Part shown: in pieces, positions 25,617 to 32,261 of the stretch
Layout: the number at the start of each line of letters is the position of its first letter
Numbering within the stretch: position 1 is the first letter of the stretch
Source of the DNA: Saprospiraceae bacterium
GTDB lineage: Bacteria; Bacteroidota; Bacteroidia; Chitinophagales; Saprospiraceae
Assembly (NCBI GenBank): GCA_020436935.1
Contig: JAGQWX010000056.1
Span: 1 to 32,261 of the forward strand
Direction of reading: 5' to 3'
Length of the DNA stretch: 32,261 bases
Notes under the pieces: generated by a model
Database searches by the model: none
Seen by the model: only the letters and a program-made list of their open reading frames with translations
What the model was told of the DNA's origin: nothing
Position numbers and translations under genes: made by a program

Positions 25617-25624
25617 TATATTTG
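25617..25624 (+). promoter_or_regulatory. Candidate -7 element of the haloperoxidase-like gene
   Basis: TATATTTG, an exact TAnnTTTG match, 45 nt upstream of the ATG at 25669. It faces away from the divergent lipoprotein promoter. A TTTG at 25582-25585 is too far upstream to be a standard -33 partner. Confidence 0.45.
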
Positions 25625-25668
25625 AAAAGGTATCCAACCAAGGAAAATTCACCAAAATTGTTTAGCGT

Positions 25669-27003
25669 ATGTCAAAGGTAAAATTCAGGTTTCATCTTTT
25701 TTTATTAACGGCAGTCTTCGCAATTGCTTCATGTGAGCAGGAAGAATCAGAGAAATTTCCAAATGCACTTAATTACAGTGCCTATGTCAATGATGCATGG
25801 GTGAGTACCGCACTCAAACTGGTCAAAGAAACACCAGGCTTCAGTCCTCCTGTGGCGGCCCGTACATTTGGATATATGGGCTTGGTAATGTATGAATCTG
25901 TCAGGCCCGGGATGCCGGGATATCAAAGTCTTTCAGGCCAGATCAATGGGTATACCAGCGACATGTTGCCCAACATAGCACCTCAGCCTTATCTATGGGA
26001 TGTTGTTGCCAATAAGGCGGTATTTGAAGTCCTAAAGGCCTGTTTTGCTGGGGCTAAGCTCGAAAACATTGATATACTGACACAAAAATACGAGGAAATA
26101 TTGACCACAATCACCAATGGTGATAAAGCTCCAGATGTTGAAGAAGCCTTAGCTCTCGGAGAACAATTTGGTCTGGCAATTGCCGCATATGCAGAATCTG
26201 ATGGCCAGGTAACCTGTTTCAACACCAATTTTCCTACTGATTATCAGGTTATGGTTGGCCAAGGTCTTTGGGAGCCGACTTCAGGCCAGCTAATACCGTT
26301 GCAGCCTTTCTGGGGAAATGTGAGAACTTTTGCACCGGGCTCAGCTTTAGTGTCGGTTGACCCGCCTCTGCCTTACTCAGAAGAAATCACTTCACCGTTT
26401 TATCTTGAGGCCAAAGAAGTGTACGATACGTACAAAAACATCAAAGTCAGAGAAAGAGTAATCGCTGAATATTGGAGTGATGACCCCGGGAAAACAGCGA
26501 CCCCTCCCGGACATTCTTTGAGCATTGCAAGACAAGTTGTAGCCAAAGAAAAATATGGGCTGGGTCTTTCTGCGGCTGTATATGCAAGAATAGGTATGGC
26601 CGTCCACGATGCTTTTGTCAATTGCTGGAAATCTAAATACGAATACAACCTGGTAAGACCGGTGACATACATCAAAAAAACTATAGACCCATCTTTCACA
26701 ACCATACTTGCTACCCCCCCTTTTCCTGAATACACCAGTGGTCATTCTGTTCAATCCGGAGCCACTGCGGCAGTGCTCGAAGGTCTTTTTGGCCTCAATT
26801 ACAATTTTGTAGACTCCACCCATGCTGAGAGAACAGATATCAATGGTGCTCCAAGGTTTTTTCACTCTTTTGAAGAATTTGCAGACGAAGCAGCGATCAG
26901 CAGATTGTATGGCGGTATTCACTATAGAAGGGCTATTGACCTTGGTGTTGATCAGGGAAGAAAAGTAGGAGCAGAAATTATGAAAATAAAATTTACAAGA
27001 TAG
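25669..27003 (+). CDS. Vanadium-dependent haloperoxidase family lipoprotein (PAP2 superfamily)
   Basis: 444 residues. Signal with lipobox ending at Cys22 (AIASC). The C-terminal half carries all three vanadate/phosphate-binding motifs: KYEYNLVRP (Lys323 and Arg330, K-x6-RP), YTSGHSVQSG (Ser357, Gly358, His359) and SRLYGGIHYRRAID (Arg412 and His418). In vanadium haloperoxidases these hold vanadate and use peroxide to oxidise halides. In the related PAP2 phosphatases they hold phosphate. The long helical N-terminal half and absence of membrane helices favour the haloperoxidase-like group, though halide activity is not proven. The second motif has Thr where many members have Pro. It ends 14 bp from the convergent phosphopantetheinyl transferase. 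Confidence 0.88.
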   Translation: MSKVKFRFHLFLLTAVFAIASCEQEESEKFPNALNYSAYVNDAWVSTALKLVKETPGFSPPVAARTFGYMGLVMYESVRPGMPGYQSLSGQINGYTSDMLPNIAPQPYLWDVVANKAVFEVLKACFAGAKLENIDILTQKYEEILTTITNGDKAPDVEEALALGEQFGLAIAAYAESDGQVTCFNTNFPTDYQVMVGQGLWEPTSGQLIPLQPFWGNVRTFAPGSALVSVDPPLPYSEEITSPFYLEAKEVYDTYKNIKVRERVIAEYWSDDPGKTATPPGHSLSIARQVVAKEKYGLGLSAAVYARIGMAVHDAFVNCWKSKYEYNLVRPVTYIKKTIDPSFTTILATPPFPEYTSGHSVQSGATAAVLEGLFGLNYNFVDSTHAERTDINGAPRFFHSFEEFADEAAISRLYGGIHYRRAIDLGVDQGRKVGAEIMKIKFTR

Positions 27004-27017
27004 ATTTTGGCAATCTT

Positions 27018-27701
27018 CTAATTACTTAAGGCAAGAACGAGTACAAAATCGTGTATCAAATCTGCGGAGCATTCAAACTCCATAGTATAGGTTTCCCTTT
27101 GAAGGAAGCCGCTAAAATTGAAAAAGCTTGAATTGTATGTAAAAGGATCAATTTTTATTTCATTCTTGAAGTCAACCCCTTTTCGACCATAAGCCTTGTA
27201 TATCGCTTCTTTTGCCCCCCAAATGGTATGTAACTCCATGATGTAATCTTGATCTGCAGGGTTCAGATATTTTTGCTCGTCATCGTTGACAAATCGTTTT
27301 GCAATCCTATGAATTTTTTCCACCGGATATTGTACATCGATGCCACAGGGCAGGGCATAAATCACAACCGCAACCAGGTCGCCGGAATGGCTCAAAGATA
27401 TCTGAAAATGGCTGCCGTTAAGATGAGGTTTTCCGTACCTGTCCTTGAGGCACGGTATCCTGTCTTCTTCGCCCAATAGGATATGCAACAAATACCTCGA
27501 TGCCAGCCATTCCAATCTTTTCCGCGCCGATAAAAGACTGACTTCAGATTGCTCGGAAGGAAATAACTGGAGCAGACTCAAAAAATATTGCTCGTCTTCA
27601 CTCACCTTCCAAACCCCATAAACCCCTTCTTCCTTGAGTTCATTTTTTAAAATCAATGGCATAGATCCGTTTTTGATGACGATTTGGGCTTTGATGGGCA
27701 A
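27018..27701 (-). CDS. 4'-phosphopantetheinyl transferase superfamily protein (Sfp-type)
   Basis: 227 residues. It transfers phosphopantetheine from CoA to a serine of an acyl or peptidyl carrier protein, in the cytoplasm. Seen: FQISLSHSGDLVAVVI (CoA-binding strand), GIDVQYPVEKIHRIAKRFV (the Mg-binding Asp of the GxD motif) and WGAKEAIYKAYGRKG (W-x2-KEA, the second metal and catalytic motif). Its length suits the Sfp/EntD type rather than the short AcpS type. No carrier protein, polyketide or peptide synthetase is in the window, so it may serve the fatty acid or another distant carrier protein. It is divergent from the WD40 gene. Confidence 0.9.
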   Translation of the reverse strand: MPIKAQIVIKNGSMPLILKNELKEEGVYGVWKVSEDEQYFLSLLQLFPSEQSEVSLLSARKRLEWLASRYLLHILLGEEDRIPCLKDRYGKPHLNGSHFQISLSHSGDLVAVVIYALPCGIDVQYPVEKIHRIAKRFVNDDEQKYLNPADQDYIMELHTIWGAKEAIYKAYGRKGVDFKNEIKIDPFTYNSSFFNFSGFLQRETYTMEFECSADLIHDFVLVLALSN

Positions 27702-27771
27702 TTATCCTTTCCCTGAAGTATACTTGTCGGAAATAGATTTGACATCGACAGAGAGATTGGTATAATTGCCA

Positions 27772-27779
27772 TAACTTTG
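27772..27779 (+). promoter_or_regulatory. Candidate -7 element of the WD40-glycosyltransferase operon
   Basis: TAACTTTG, an exact TAnnTTTG match and identical in sequence to that before the aminotransferase gene. It lies 53 nt before the ATG at 27833. Confidence 0.45.
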
Positions 27780-27832
27780 CAGTCCCAAAAGCGTCTTTAA
27801 CACAAAGCTAGAAATTGCAATATAAATACAAA

Positions 27833-28702
27833 ATGACATTGGTCGGCCATCGGAGTGCCATATACAAATTGCTTGACATTCCTGGCAGCGATAAGTTTAT
27901 GTCTTTGGGAGGTGATGGTATGGTCGTGGAATGGCGCACGGATGGTCATCCCGACGGCCTCATGCTGGCAGATGCTGGAGAGCAAATGTTTACAGGCAAG
28001 TTTTTGTCCTCAGAAAACTGGTTGATCGCCGGGGGAATGAGTGGCAACATCATCTGGCTGGACCTCAATAAAAAAATCATCATCAGAAAAATGTCTCAGC
28101 ACAAAAAGTCGGTCTTTGACATCATCAAGCTGGATGAAAAAAGGAGCGTCAGTGCCAGTGGTGACGGATCTATATGCATTTGGAACAATGAAGATCAGCA
28201 ATTGCTCCTTTCTGTTAAGGTGAGCAGTCAGGGTTTGAGGAAGCTCCTCAGGGTTTCTGATCAATATTTACTGATTGGAAGCAGCGATGGTCACATCTAT
28301 CAAATCAATGTTTCGACCTGGGAAGTGGAGTGTCGTTATGTGGCCCATGACAATTCGGTTTTTGCACTTGCTTTGGGAGATAATCACATCTATTCAGGAG
28401 GAAGAGATGCCTTGCTGAAGTCCTGGTCCTGGGAGAACAATGAACTTGTACCACAAAAAGTGATGAATGCCCATTGGTATACCATCAACGATATTATATG
28501 GTCGGGACATGGAGTATTTACCGCCTCCAGGGACAAAAAAATCCGAGCATGGACCAAAGATTTAGACATCAGTGGCTCATTGACCTTTGCAGAAAATGGG
28601 CATGTCAATTCTGTAAATACACTGATATTAAAAGAAAATTACCTCATTAGCGCGGGGGATGATCGCAGTATTATTTTATGGGCGAAAGATAGTTACCAAT
28701 GA
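27833..28702 (+). CDS. WD40-repeat beta-propeller protein
   Basis: 289 residues from the ATG at 27833. A TTG at 27815 in the same frame would add six residues and cannot be ruled out. WD40-like repeats cover the whole chain: LVGHRSAIYKL with GGDGMVVEW, MSQHKKSVFDI with SASGDGSICIW, YVAHDNSVFALALG with SGGRDALLKSW, then MNAHWYTINDI with TASRDKKIRAW, and NGHVNSVNTL with SAGDDRSIILW. About seven blades can be made out, enough to close one propeller. No signal peptide, so it should be a cytoplasmic interaction platform. Its stop overlaps the start of a glycosyltransferase (ATGA), so their amounts are probably linked. Confidence 0.87.
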   Translation: MTLVGHRSAIYKLLDIPGSDKFMSLGGDGMVVEWRTDGHPDGLMLADAGEQMFTGKFLSSENWLIAGGMSGNIIWLDLNKKIIIRKMSQHKKSVFDIIKLDEKRSVSASGDGSICIWNNEDQQLLLSVKVSSQGLRKLLRVSDQYLLIGSSDGHIYQINVSTWEVECRYVAHDNSVFALALGDNHIYSGGRDALLKSWSWENNELVPQKVMNAHWYTINDIIWSGHGVFTASRDKKIRAWTKDLDISGSLTFAENGHVNSVNTLILKENYLISAGDDRSIILWAKDSYQ

Positions 28703-29571
28703 GTATTTGTGGATTTGGCATCATAAGAAATGCAATTAAATACGACTATCCCATTGTTGAGAGCATTAAGTCTGCGCTTCCTCTGGTGGATGAGTTCATC
28801 CTTCTTGTTGGAAAATCAGATGATGACACCCTTGAATTGGTAAAAACCATTGATTCAAAAGTAAAAATTTATGAAAGCGTCTGGGACGACAATCTCAGGG
28901 AAGGGGGTCGGGTTCTAGCCGCAGAGACCGACAAAGCACTCGCACTGGTTCCATCACATTATACCTGGGCGTTGTATCTTCAGGGAGACGAAGTGTTGCA
29001 TAGCGACGATTATGAAAACATCAAATCTGCATGTGACAGGTGGGCTGAAGACGGGCAATGCGATGGACTGCTTTTCAAGTACAAACATTTTTACGGATCA
29101 TACGATTATATAGCAACTTCATCCCGCTGGTACAGGCATGAAATCAGAATTATTAGAAACAACCAAAATATTTTTTCCTTCAGAGATGCTCAGGGTTTTC
29201 GTAAGAAGCCCAATCAAATATTGAAAGTAAGGACAGCAAATGCCAGCATTTATCATTACGGATGGGTGAAGCCACCGGAAAAAATGCAGCTAAAACAGTA
29301 CGACTTTCAGAAGTTGTGGCATCCGGATGACTGGATCGAAGAACGTTATGCGCCCGAGGGCAGCTTTGATTACAACGGAATTGATGTCTTACAAAAATTT
29401 ATGGGCACCCATCCACCTGCAATTGAGGAAAGGATACAGCAATCAAATTGGAAATTTGACCGCGACCTTACGGTTAATAGATATAGCCTGAAGGATATGT
29501 TTAAAAATTTTATCGAAAACACTACCGGATGGAGACCGGGGGAATACAAAAACTATAGGCTGCTTTCTTGA
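28699..29571 (+). CDS. Glycosyltransferase family 2-like protein
   Basis: 290 residues. The N-terminus has the GT-A pattern: FGIIRNAIKYDYPIVESIKS, then VDEFILLVGKSDDDTLELV and a later WALYLQGDEVLHSDDY, where the acidic QGDE stretch stands in the place of the DxD metal-binding motif. The middle (TSSRWYRHEIRIIRN) and the YHYGWVKPPEKM segment are typical of a Bacteroidota group of small glycosyltransferase-like proteins. Donor and acceptor are unknown. No membrane helix is seen. It is translated from an ATG overlapping the WD40 stop codon. No other envelope-sugar genes adjoin it, so its pathway cannot be read from context. Confidence 0.8.
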   Translation: MSICGFGIIRNAIKYDYPIVESIKSALPLVDEFILLVGKSDDDTLELVKTIDSKVKIYESVWDDNLREGGRVLAAETDKALALVPSHYTWALYLQGDEVLHSDDYENIKSACDRWAEDGQCDGLLFKYKHFYGSYDYIATSSRWYRHEIRIIRNNQNIFSFRDAQGFRKKPNQILKVRTANASIYHYGWVKPPEKMQLKQYDFQKLWHPDDWIEERYAPEGSFDYNGIDVLQKFMGTHPPAIEERIQQSNWKFDRDLTVNRYSLKDMFKNFIENTTGWRPGEYKNYRLLS

Positions 29572-29629
29572 TTGACTTCGATTGCAGAACTAGACTATAT
29601 CTAAACATTTAGAGTACCAAGTGGTGATT

Positions 29630-29637
29630 TAATTTTG
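29630..29637 (+). promoter_or_regulatory. Candidate -7 element of the cytochrome c operon
   Basis: TAATTTTG, an exact TAnnTTTG match in the 147-bp gap after the glycosyltransferase, about 82 nt before the ATG at 29719. A near match TTAATTTG lies at 29650-29657. Confidence 0.4.
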
Positions 29638-29718
29638 AATTTATGCACTTTAATTTGTTTCGAATTTATTTCGAATCACTATGTTTGTCCATTCAATTTT
29701 AAAAGCATCACCATTCAC

Positions 29719-30123
29719 ATGAAAAAAATAACCATCCTAACATTTCTCGCATTTTTGCTCATTGCTTGTGCTGAGAAAAAAACTGAAGAAACAAGTACAA
29801 CACCTGCACCTGTAGAATCTACAGAGCCGGCGGCTGAGGAAGAAATGATGGAGGAAGAGGAGCCTGAAGAGGTAGCAGCACCCTCTCCAATCATTGACGG
29901 AATAAATGCAGGTAAAATATTCAAAACCAGTTGTGCTGTTTGTCACGGTGCTGATGGTAAACTGGGAGCAAATGGTGCGAAAGATCTTACAGTTTCCACT
30001 TTTACACTTGAACAAAGAATCGAAAACATCACCAACGGTAAAGGTCTCATGACTCCATTTGGCAGCATTTTGAAGCCGGAGGAAATTCAGGCTGTCGCAA
30101 AATACACCATGCAACTTAAATAA
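29719..30123 (+). CDS. Monohaem cytochrome c lipoprotein with acidic linker
   Basis: 134 residues from the ATG at 29719, which gives a lipoprotein signal (ILTFLAFLLIAC, Cys17). An in-frame ATG at 29635 would add 28 residues ahead of it and is unlikely. Residues 19-55 are a linker of Thr, Pro, Ala and many Glu, likely extended and strongly negative. The haem domain has SCAVCHGADG (Cys72, Cys75, His76) and GLMTPFG with Met111 as the probable second axial ligand. It should carry single electrons at the periplasmic face of a membrane. The peroxidase or a terminal oxidase could be partners, but none is adjacent. The next gene starts 7 bp on. Confidence 0.9.
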   Translation: MKKITILTFLAFLLIACAEKKTEETSTTPAPVESTEPAAEEEMMEEEEPEEVAAPSPIIDGINAGKIFKTSCAVCHGADGKLGANGAKDLTVSTFTLEQRIENITNGKGLMTPFGSILKPEEIQAVAKYTMQLK

Positions 30124-30130
30124 TAATAAT

Positions 30131-31099
30131 TTGCCCAGGATACTTGTCATCGGTGCAGGAGGCTTCCTGGGAGAAAATATTGTTGATCGTCTAAGTTCAT
30201 CTGATGACCGCCATGAGATTGTAGGGCTTGGCAGAAGCAAAGCACCTTCATATTTTGCAGGCAAATGGATTCAGGCTGACGTCACAGACTTACCACTCCT
30301 TGAGTCAATATTTGAAGAAGGTGACATTGTCATCAATTGTTCAGGTATCGTGAGTTATCATCCCCGTGATGATCAAAAAATGCTCAAAATCAATGAGGAG
30401 GGCACCGCCAATATTGTGGTCGCCTGTCAGAACAAAAAGGTATCTCATCTGATACATATGAGTTCCATTGCGGTTTTTGGACAACGCATACCCGGAGAGA
30501 CCATGAGCGAAAAAAGCATTTGGGTCAAAAGTCCTGACAATACCCAATATGCCATTTCCAAGTTTAAATCAGAACAGCAAGTTTGGAGGGGAATCCACGA
30601 TGGGCTTAGGGCCACCATACTCAACCCGGCATTTATTCTTGGCAAGTTCAAAACGATTAAGTCCACCGCTAGCATTATCCCACTCATCCATAAAAACAAT
30701 ATTTATCATCCCAGAGGTGCGAATGGTTTTGTGGATATTGACGATGTTTCTTCAGCTGTCCTCAAGACCTTGAACGGAGATTTTTCAGGACAAAGGTTTA
30801 TTTTGTGCGGCAGCAACCAGACTTATGAAAACCTATACAGGCAAGTGTGTCTGGCATTGCAAATTCCATTCAGAGCCAAGCCATTGCCCAAATTTCTTGA
30901 ACCATATCTCCCCTTTCTGGATGGCATCAGGGCCTTAGTGACCGGTAAAAAAAGACAAATATTTGCTGATACCGTAAAAGCTTCCCGCCTTTCCAGGGTA
31001 TTTGACAACACCAAATCAAAAGAAGTGCTCGGCATATCATACACTCCCTTTGAAACCACAATTCAACAATCCGTAGCATCGTACTTAAAGCAGCAGTAG
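30131..31099 (+). CDS. NAD(P)-dependent epimerase/dehydratase family protein (extended SDR)
   Basis: 322 residues, started by TTG at 30131. No ATG lies near, and the Rossmann loop (ILVIGAGGFLGENIV) begins at residue 4. Further marks: ADVTDLPLLE, VINCSGIVSYH, LIHMSSIAVFGQ (active-site Ser region) and YAISKFKSEQ (Tyr and Lys of YxxxK). ATILNPAFILG follows the usual pattern for the dihydroflavonol reductase/3-beta-hydroxysteroid group. It is cytoplasmic and should oxidise, reduce or epimerise a sugar nucleotide or an alcohol/ketone, not identified. It sits 7 bp after the cytochrome and 1 bp before the nucleoid protein. Confidence 0.85.
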   Translation: MPRILVIGAGGFLGENIVDRLSSSDDRHEIVGLGRSKAPSYFAGKWIQADVTDLPLLESIFEEGDIVINCSGIVSYHPRDDQKMLKINEEGTANIVVACQNKKVSHLIHMSSIAVFGQRIPGETMSEKSIWVKSPDNTQYAISKFKSEQQVWRGIHDGLRATILNPAFILGKFKTIKSTASIIPLIHKNNIYHPRGANGFVDIDDVSSAVLKTLNGDFSGQRFILCGSNQTYENLYRQVCLALQIPFRAKPLPKFLEPYLPFLDGIRALVTGKKRQIFADTVKASRLSRVFDNTKSKEVLGISYTPFETTIQQSVASYLKQQ

Positions 31100-31100
31100 C

Positions 31101-32141
31101 ATGATCAACATTCACGACGCCTATATCACTGACGCCATTTGTCATTACATACCCGATGCGTCTTCAGGTGCAGATTTGGTGCATGGAAGTTTGCTGGACC
31201 TCGAAGCACTTGGAATTACAGGAGACGTGCTTCATCTGACGACTCAAAACTTTAAAGAACCCAGTTTTTTTGCGTTTACCTTCAATGATGATGACTTTAT
31301 CCTCAATCCATTATACAATTATGCAGGAAACATTTTTGATGAAGACAGCTTTCTTGAAAACAGCATCAAAATAGCGAGATACCTTTTTGACAAATCAAGA
31401 CATCCCTTTGTAAAGCCCGGAGAATTGCTGATAGCAAGGATAAAGAACATCCTGGTCGATGATGAAATGACCAATGGCCTTGCACTTGTCAAACTTGAAA
31501 ACCCCAGAGATTTCCTGCATTTTCAGCGTAACCTGTCAGGCTTGCAAATCTCTAAAACAGATGGCTTCGAACTGGACAAAGTTGATAAAGCTTGTCTTAT
31601 CCTCGAAAGTGACCGCGATGCCGGGTTTAAAATTCTCAATATTGACCAATCCAATAAGAACAACGATGCTAAATATTGGAGGGATGAATTCCTGAGATTG
31701 AAGGAAGTCACCAACGACTATCTAGCCACGAAAGAATACATCAGACTGACCGCCAACTTTGTAAAGTCAAAGGATGCGAACAATTTTTTTGAAGGCAAGG
31801 CAGAGAAGGCAGGAGTTTTGTCAAAGTCCGAAAAATATTTCTCCTCTCAGGAAAAGTTTGAGGAGGCAGAGTTTATGAATGCCGTTTTTGAAAACGATGT
31901 GCAAAAAGAAGCCTTTCAGTCATACAAAAGCCTTACAGAAGAGAACAGTCAGAAGCAATATGAGCCCAATTTTGAGATATCTGAAATGGCCAGCAAAAAG
32001 TATGGCAAGGTCTTCAAATCCGTCATAAAGCTGGATAAAAACTTCCACATCTACGTTCACGGAGACCATAAACTGATCAGAAAAGGAGTTGACGAAGAAG
32101 GTCGTAAATTCTATCAGCTCTTCTATGAAGATGAAGCATAA
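31101..32141 (+). CDS. 37-kDa nucleoid-associated protein (NdpA/YejK family)
   Basis: 346 residues, the usual size. The N-terminus INIHDAYITDAICHYI and the region NPLYNYAGNIFDEDSFLENS with SIKIARYLFDKSRHPFVKPGEL fit the Bacteroidota members of the NdpA family. The E. coli relative YejK lies on the nucleoid, but its biochemical role is not settled. The C-terminal part (about 210-346) is mixed helical and charged, ending in HVHGDHK-like strands (FHIYVHGDHKLIRKG). It starts 1 bp after the epimerase stop. Forty-five bases past its stop, on the other strand, lies the end of a group II intron. Confidence 0.85.
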   Translation: MINIHDAYITDAICHYIPDASSGADLVHGSLLDLEALGITGDVLHLTTQNFKEPSFFAFTFNDDDFILNPLYNYAGNIFDEDSFLENSIKIARYLFDKSRHPFVKPGELLIARIKNILVDDEMTNGLALVKLENPRDFLHFQRNLSGLQISKTDGFELDKVDKACLILESDRDAGFKILNIDQSNKNNDAKYWRDEFLRLKEVTNDYLATKEYIRLTANFVKSKDANNFFEGKAEKAGVLSKSEKYFSSQEKFEEAEFMNAVFENDVQKEAFQSYKSLTEENSQKQYEPNFEISEMASKKYGKVFKSVIKLDKNFHIYVHGDHKLIRKGVDEEGRKFYQLFYEDEA

Positions 32142-32186
32142 ACTCCATCCAGCCTTTATTGCCTGATTTTGGAAGGAAAAGATTTA

Positions 32187-32261
32187 ATCGAGTAGGTGAC
32201 AAAGATAAATGACTTTAGATCAAATTTATCTTTGTCGACCTCTCACACCACCGTATGTACT
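32187..32261 (-). mobile_element. 3' end of a group II intron (domain V 3' half and domain VI), truncated by the window edge
   Basis: Read on the minus strand from 32261, the sequence begins with GTACATACGGTGGT, matching the 3' strand of intron domain V. A 2-nt linker leads to a long hairpin: GAG (32244-32242), AGGT and a 13-bp perfect stem (32236-32224 with 32210-32198), 13-nt loop, then ACCT, an unpaired A at 32193, and CTC. The single bulged A on the 3' side is the hallmark of domain VI. It stands seven bases from the terminal AT at 32188-32187, and introns of this class end in AY. The 5' half of domain V, domains I-IV and any reverse transcriptase ORF lie right of the window. The insertion is antisense to and downstream of the nucleoid protein gene, so it does not break it. 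Confidence 0.78.

Noticed and set aside
26392-26922. 176-codon open frame antisense to the haloperoxidase-like gene
   Set aside because: The plus-strand frame carries three catalytic motifs across the same bases. The antisense product has no recognisable domain.
1-32261. Search for tRNA, rRNA, CRISPR arrays, insertion sequences, toxin-antitoxin or phage-defence genes
   Set aside because: None seen by eye in any gap or gene, apart from the intron end at the right edge. No regular spacer-repeat pattern, transposase or integrase motif was found.

Overview
The window looks like a piece of a Bacteroidota chromosome, most likely from the Saprospiria or a near relative. The placement is inferred from gene content, not from a marker phylogeny. 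The supporting features are a short (289-residue) primary sigma factor, TonB-dependent receptors with a carboxypeptidase-regulatory-like N-terminus, a type IX secretion tail-like domain, DUF4286, a START-like protein typical of the phylum, bacillithiol synthesis (BshB1), and repeated TAnnTTTG promoter elements. Base composition is moderately AT-rich throughout, and I see no compositional island apart from the extreme right end.

Left part (1-14043) is all on the minus strand. From right to left in the direction of transcription it holds: tyrS with its own promoter and terminator; a four-gene operon (1038-residue TPR protein, plugless outer-membrane barrel, atypical SDR, TauE/SafE-type transporter); an aspartate-type aminotransferase with promoter and terminator; a very small secreted protein that is little more than a sorting-tail-like domain; rpe followed closely by a TonB-dependent receptor; and an OmpA-family lipoprotein with a strong terminator.

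Middle part (14044-25568): bshB1 (+) and the primary sigma factor (-) converge on a shared bidirectional terminator. A START-like protein (+) converges with an alpha/beta hydrolase (-). A 357-bp divergent region carrying a perfect 20-bp palindrome precedes a TPR protein and a DUF4286 protein (+). A lipid-anchored di-haem peroxidase, purM, ornithine aminotransferase, hldD (LPS heptose synthesis) and a small lipoprotein follow on the minus strand.

Right part (25569-32261): a vanadium-haloperoxidase-type lipoprotein (+) converges with a phosphopantetheinyl transferase (-). A WD40 propeller and a glycosyltransferase overlap by ATGA. A monohaem cytochrome c lipoprotein, an NAD-dependent epimerase-like protein and a 37-kDa nucleoid-associated protein form a tight three-gene run. 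In the last 75 bases, on the minus strand, is what I read as the 3' end of a group II intron: the 3' half of domain V, a complete domain VI with a bulged branch-point A, and a terminal AT. Its body and probable reverse-transcriptase ORF lie beyond the window. It is the only mobile element seen. I found no CRISPR array, tRNA, rRNA or recognisable defence system. Most of the window is ordinary housekeeping and envelope genes.
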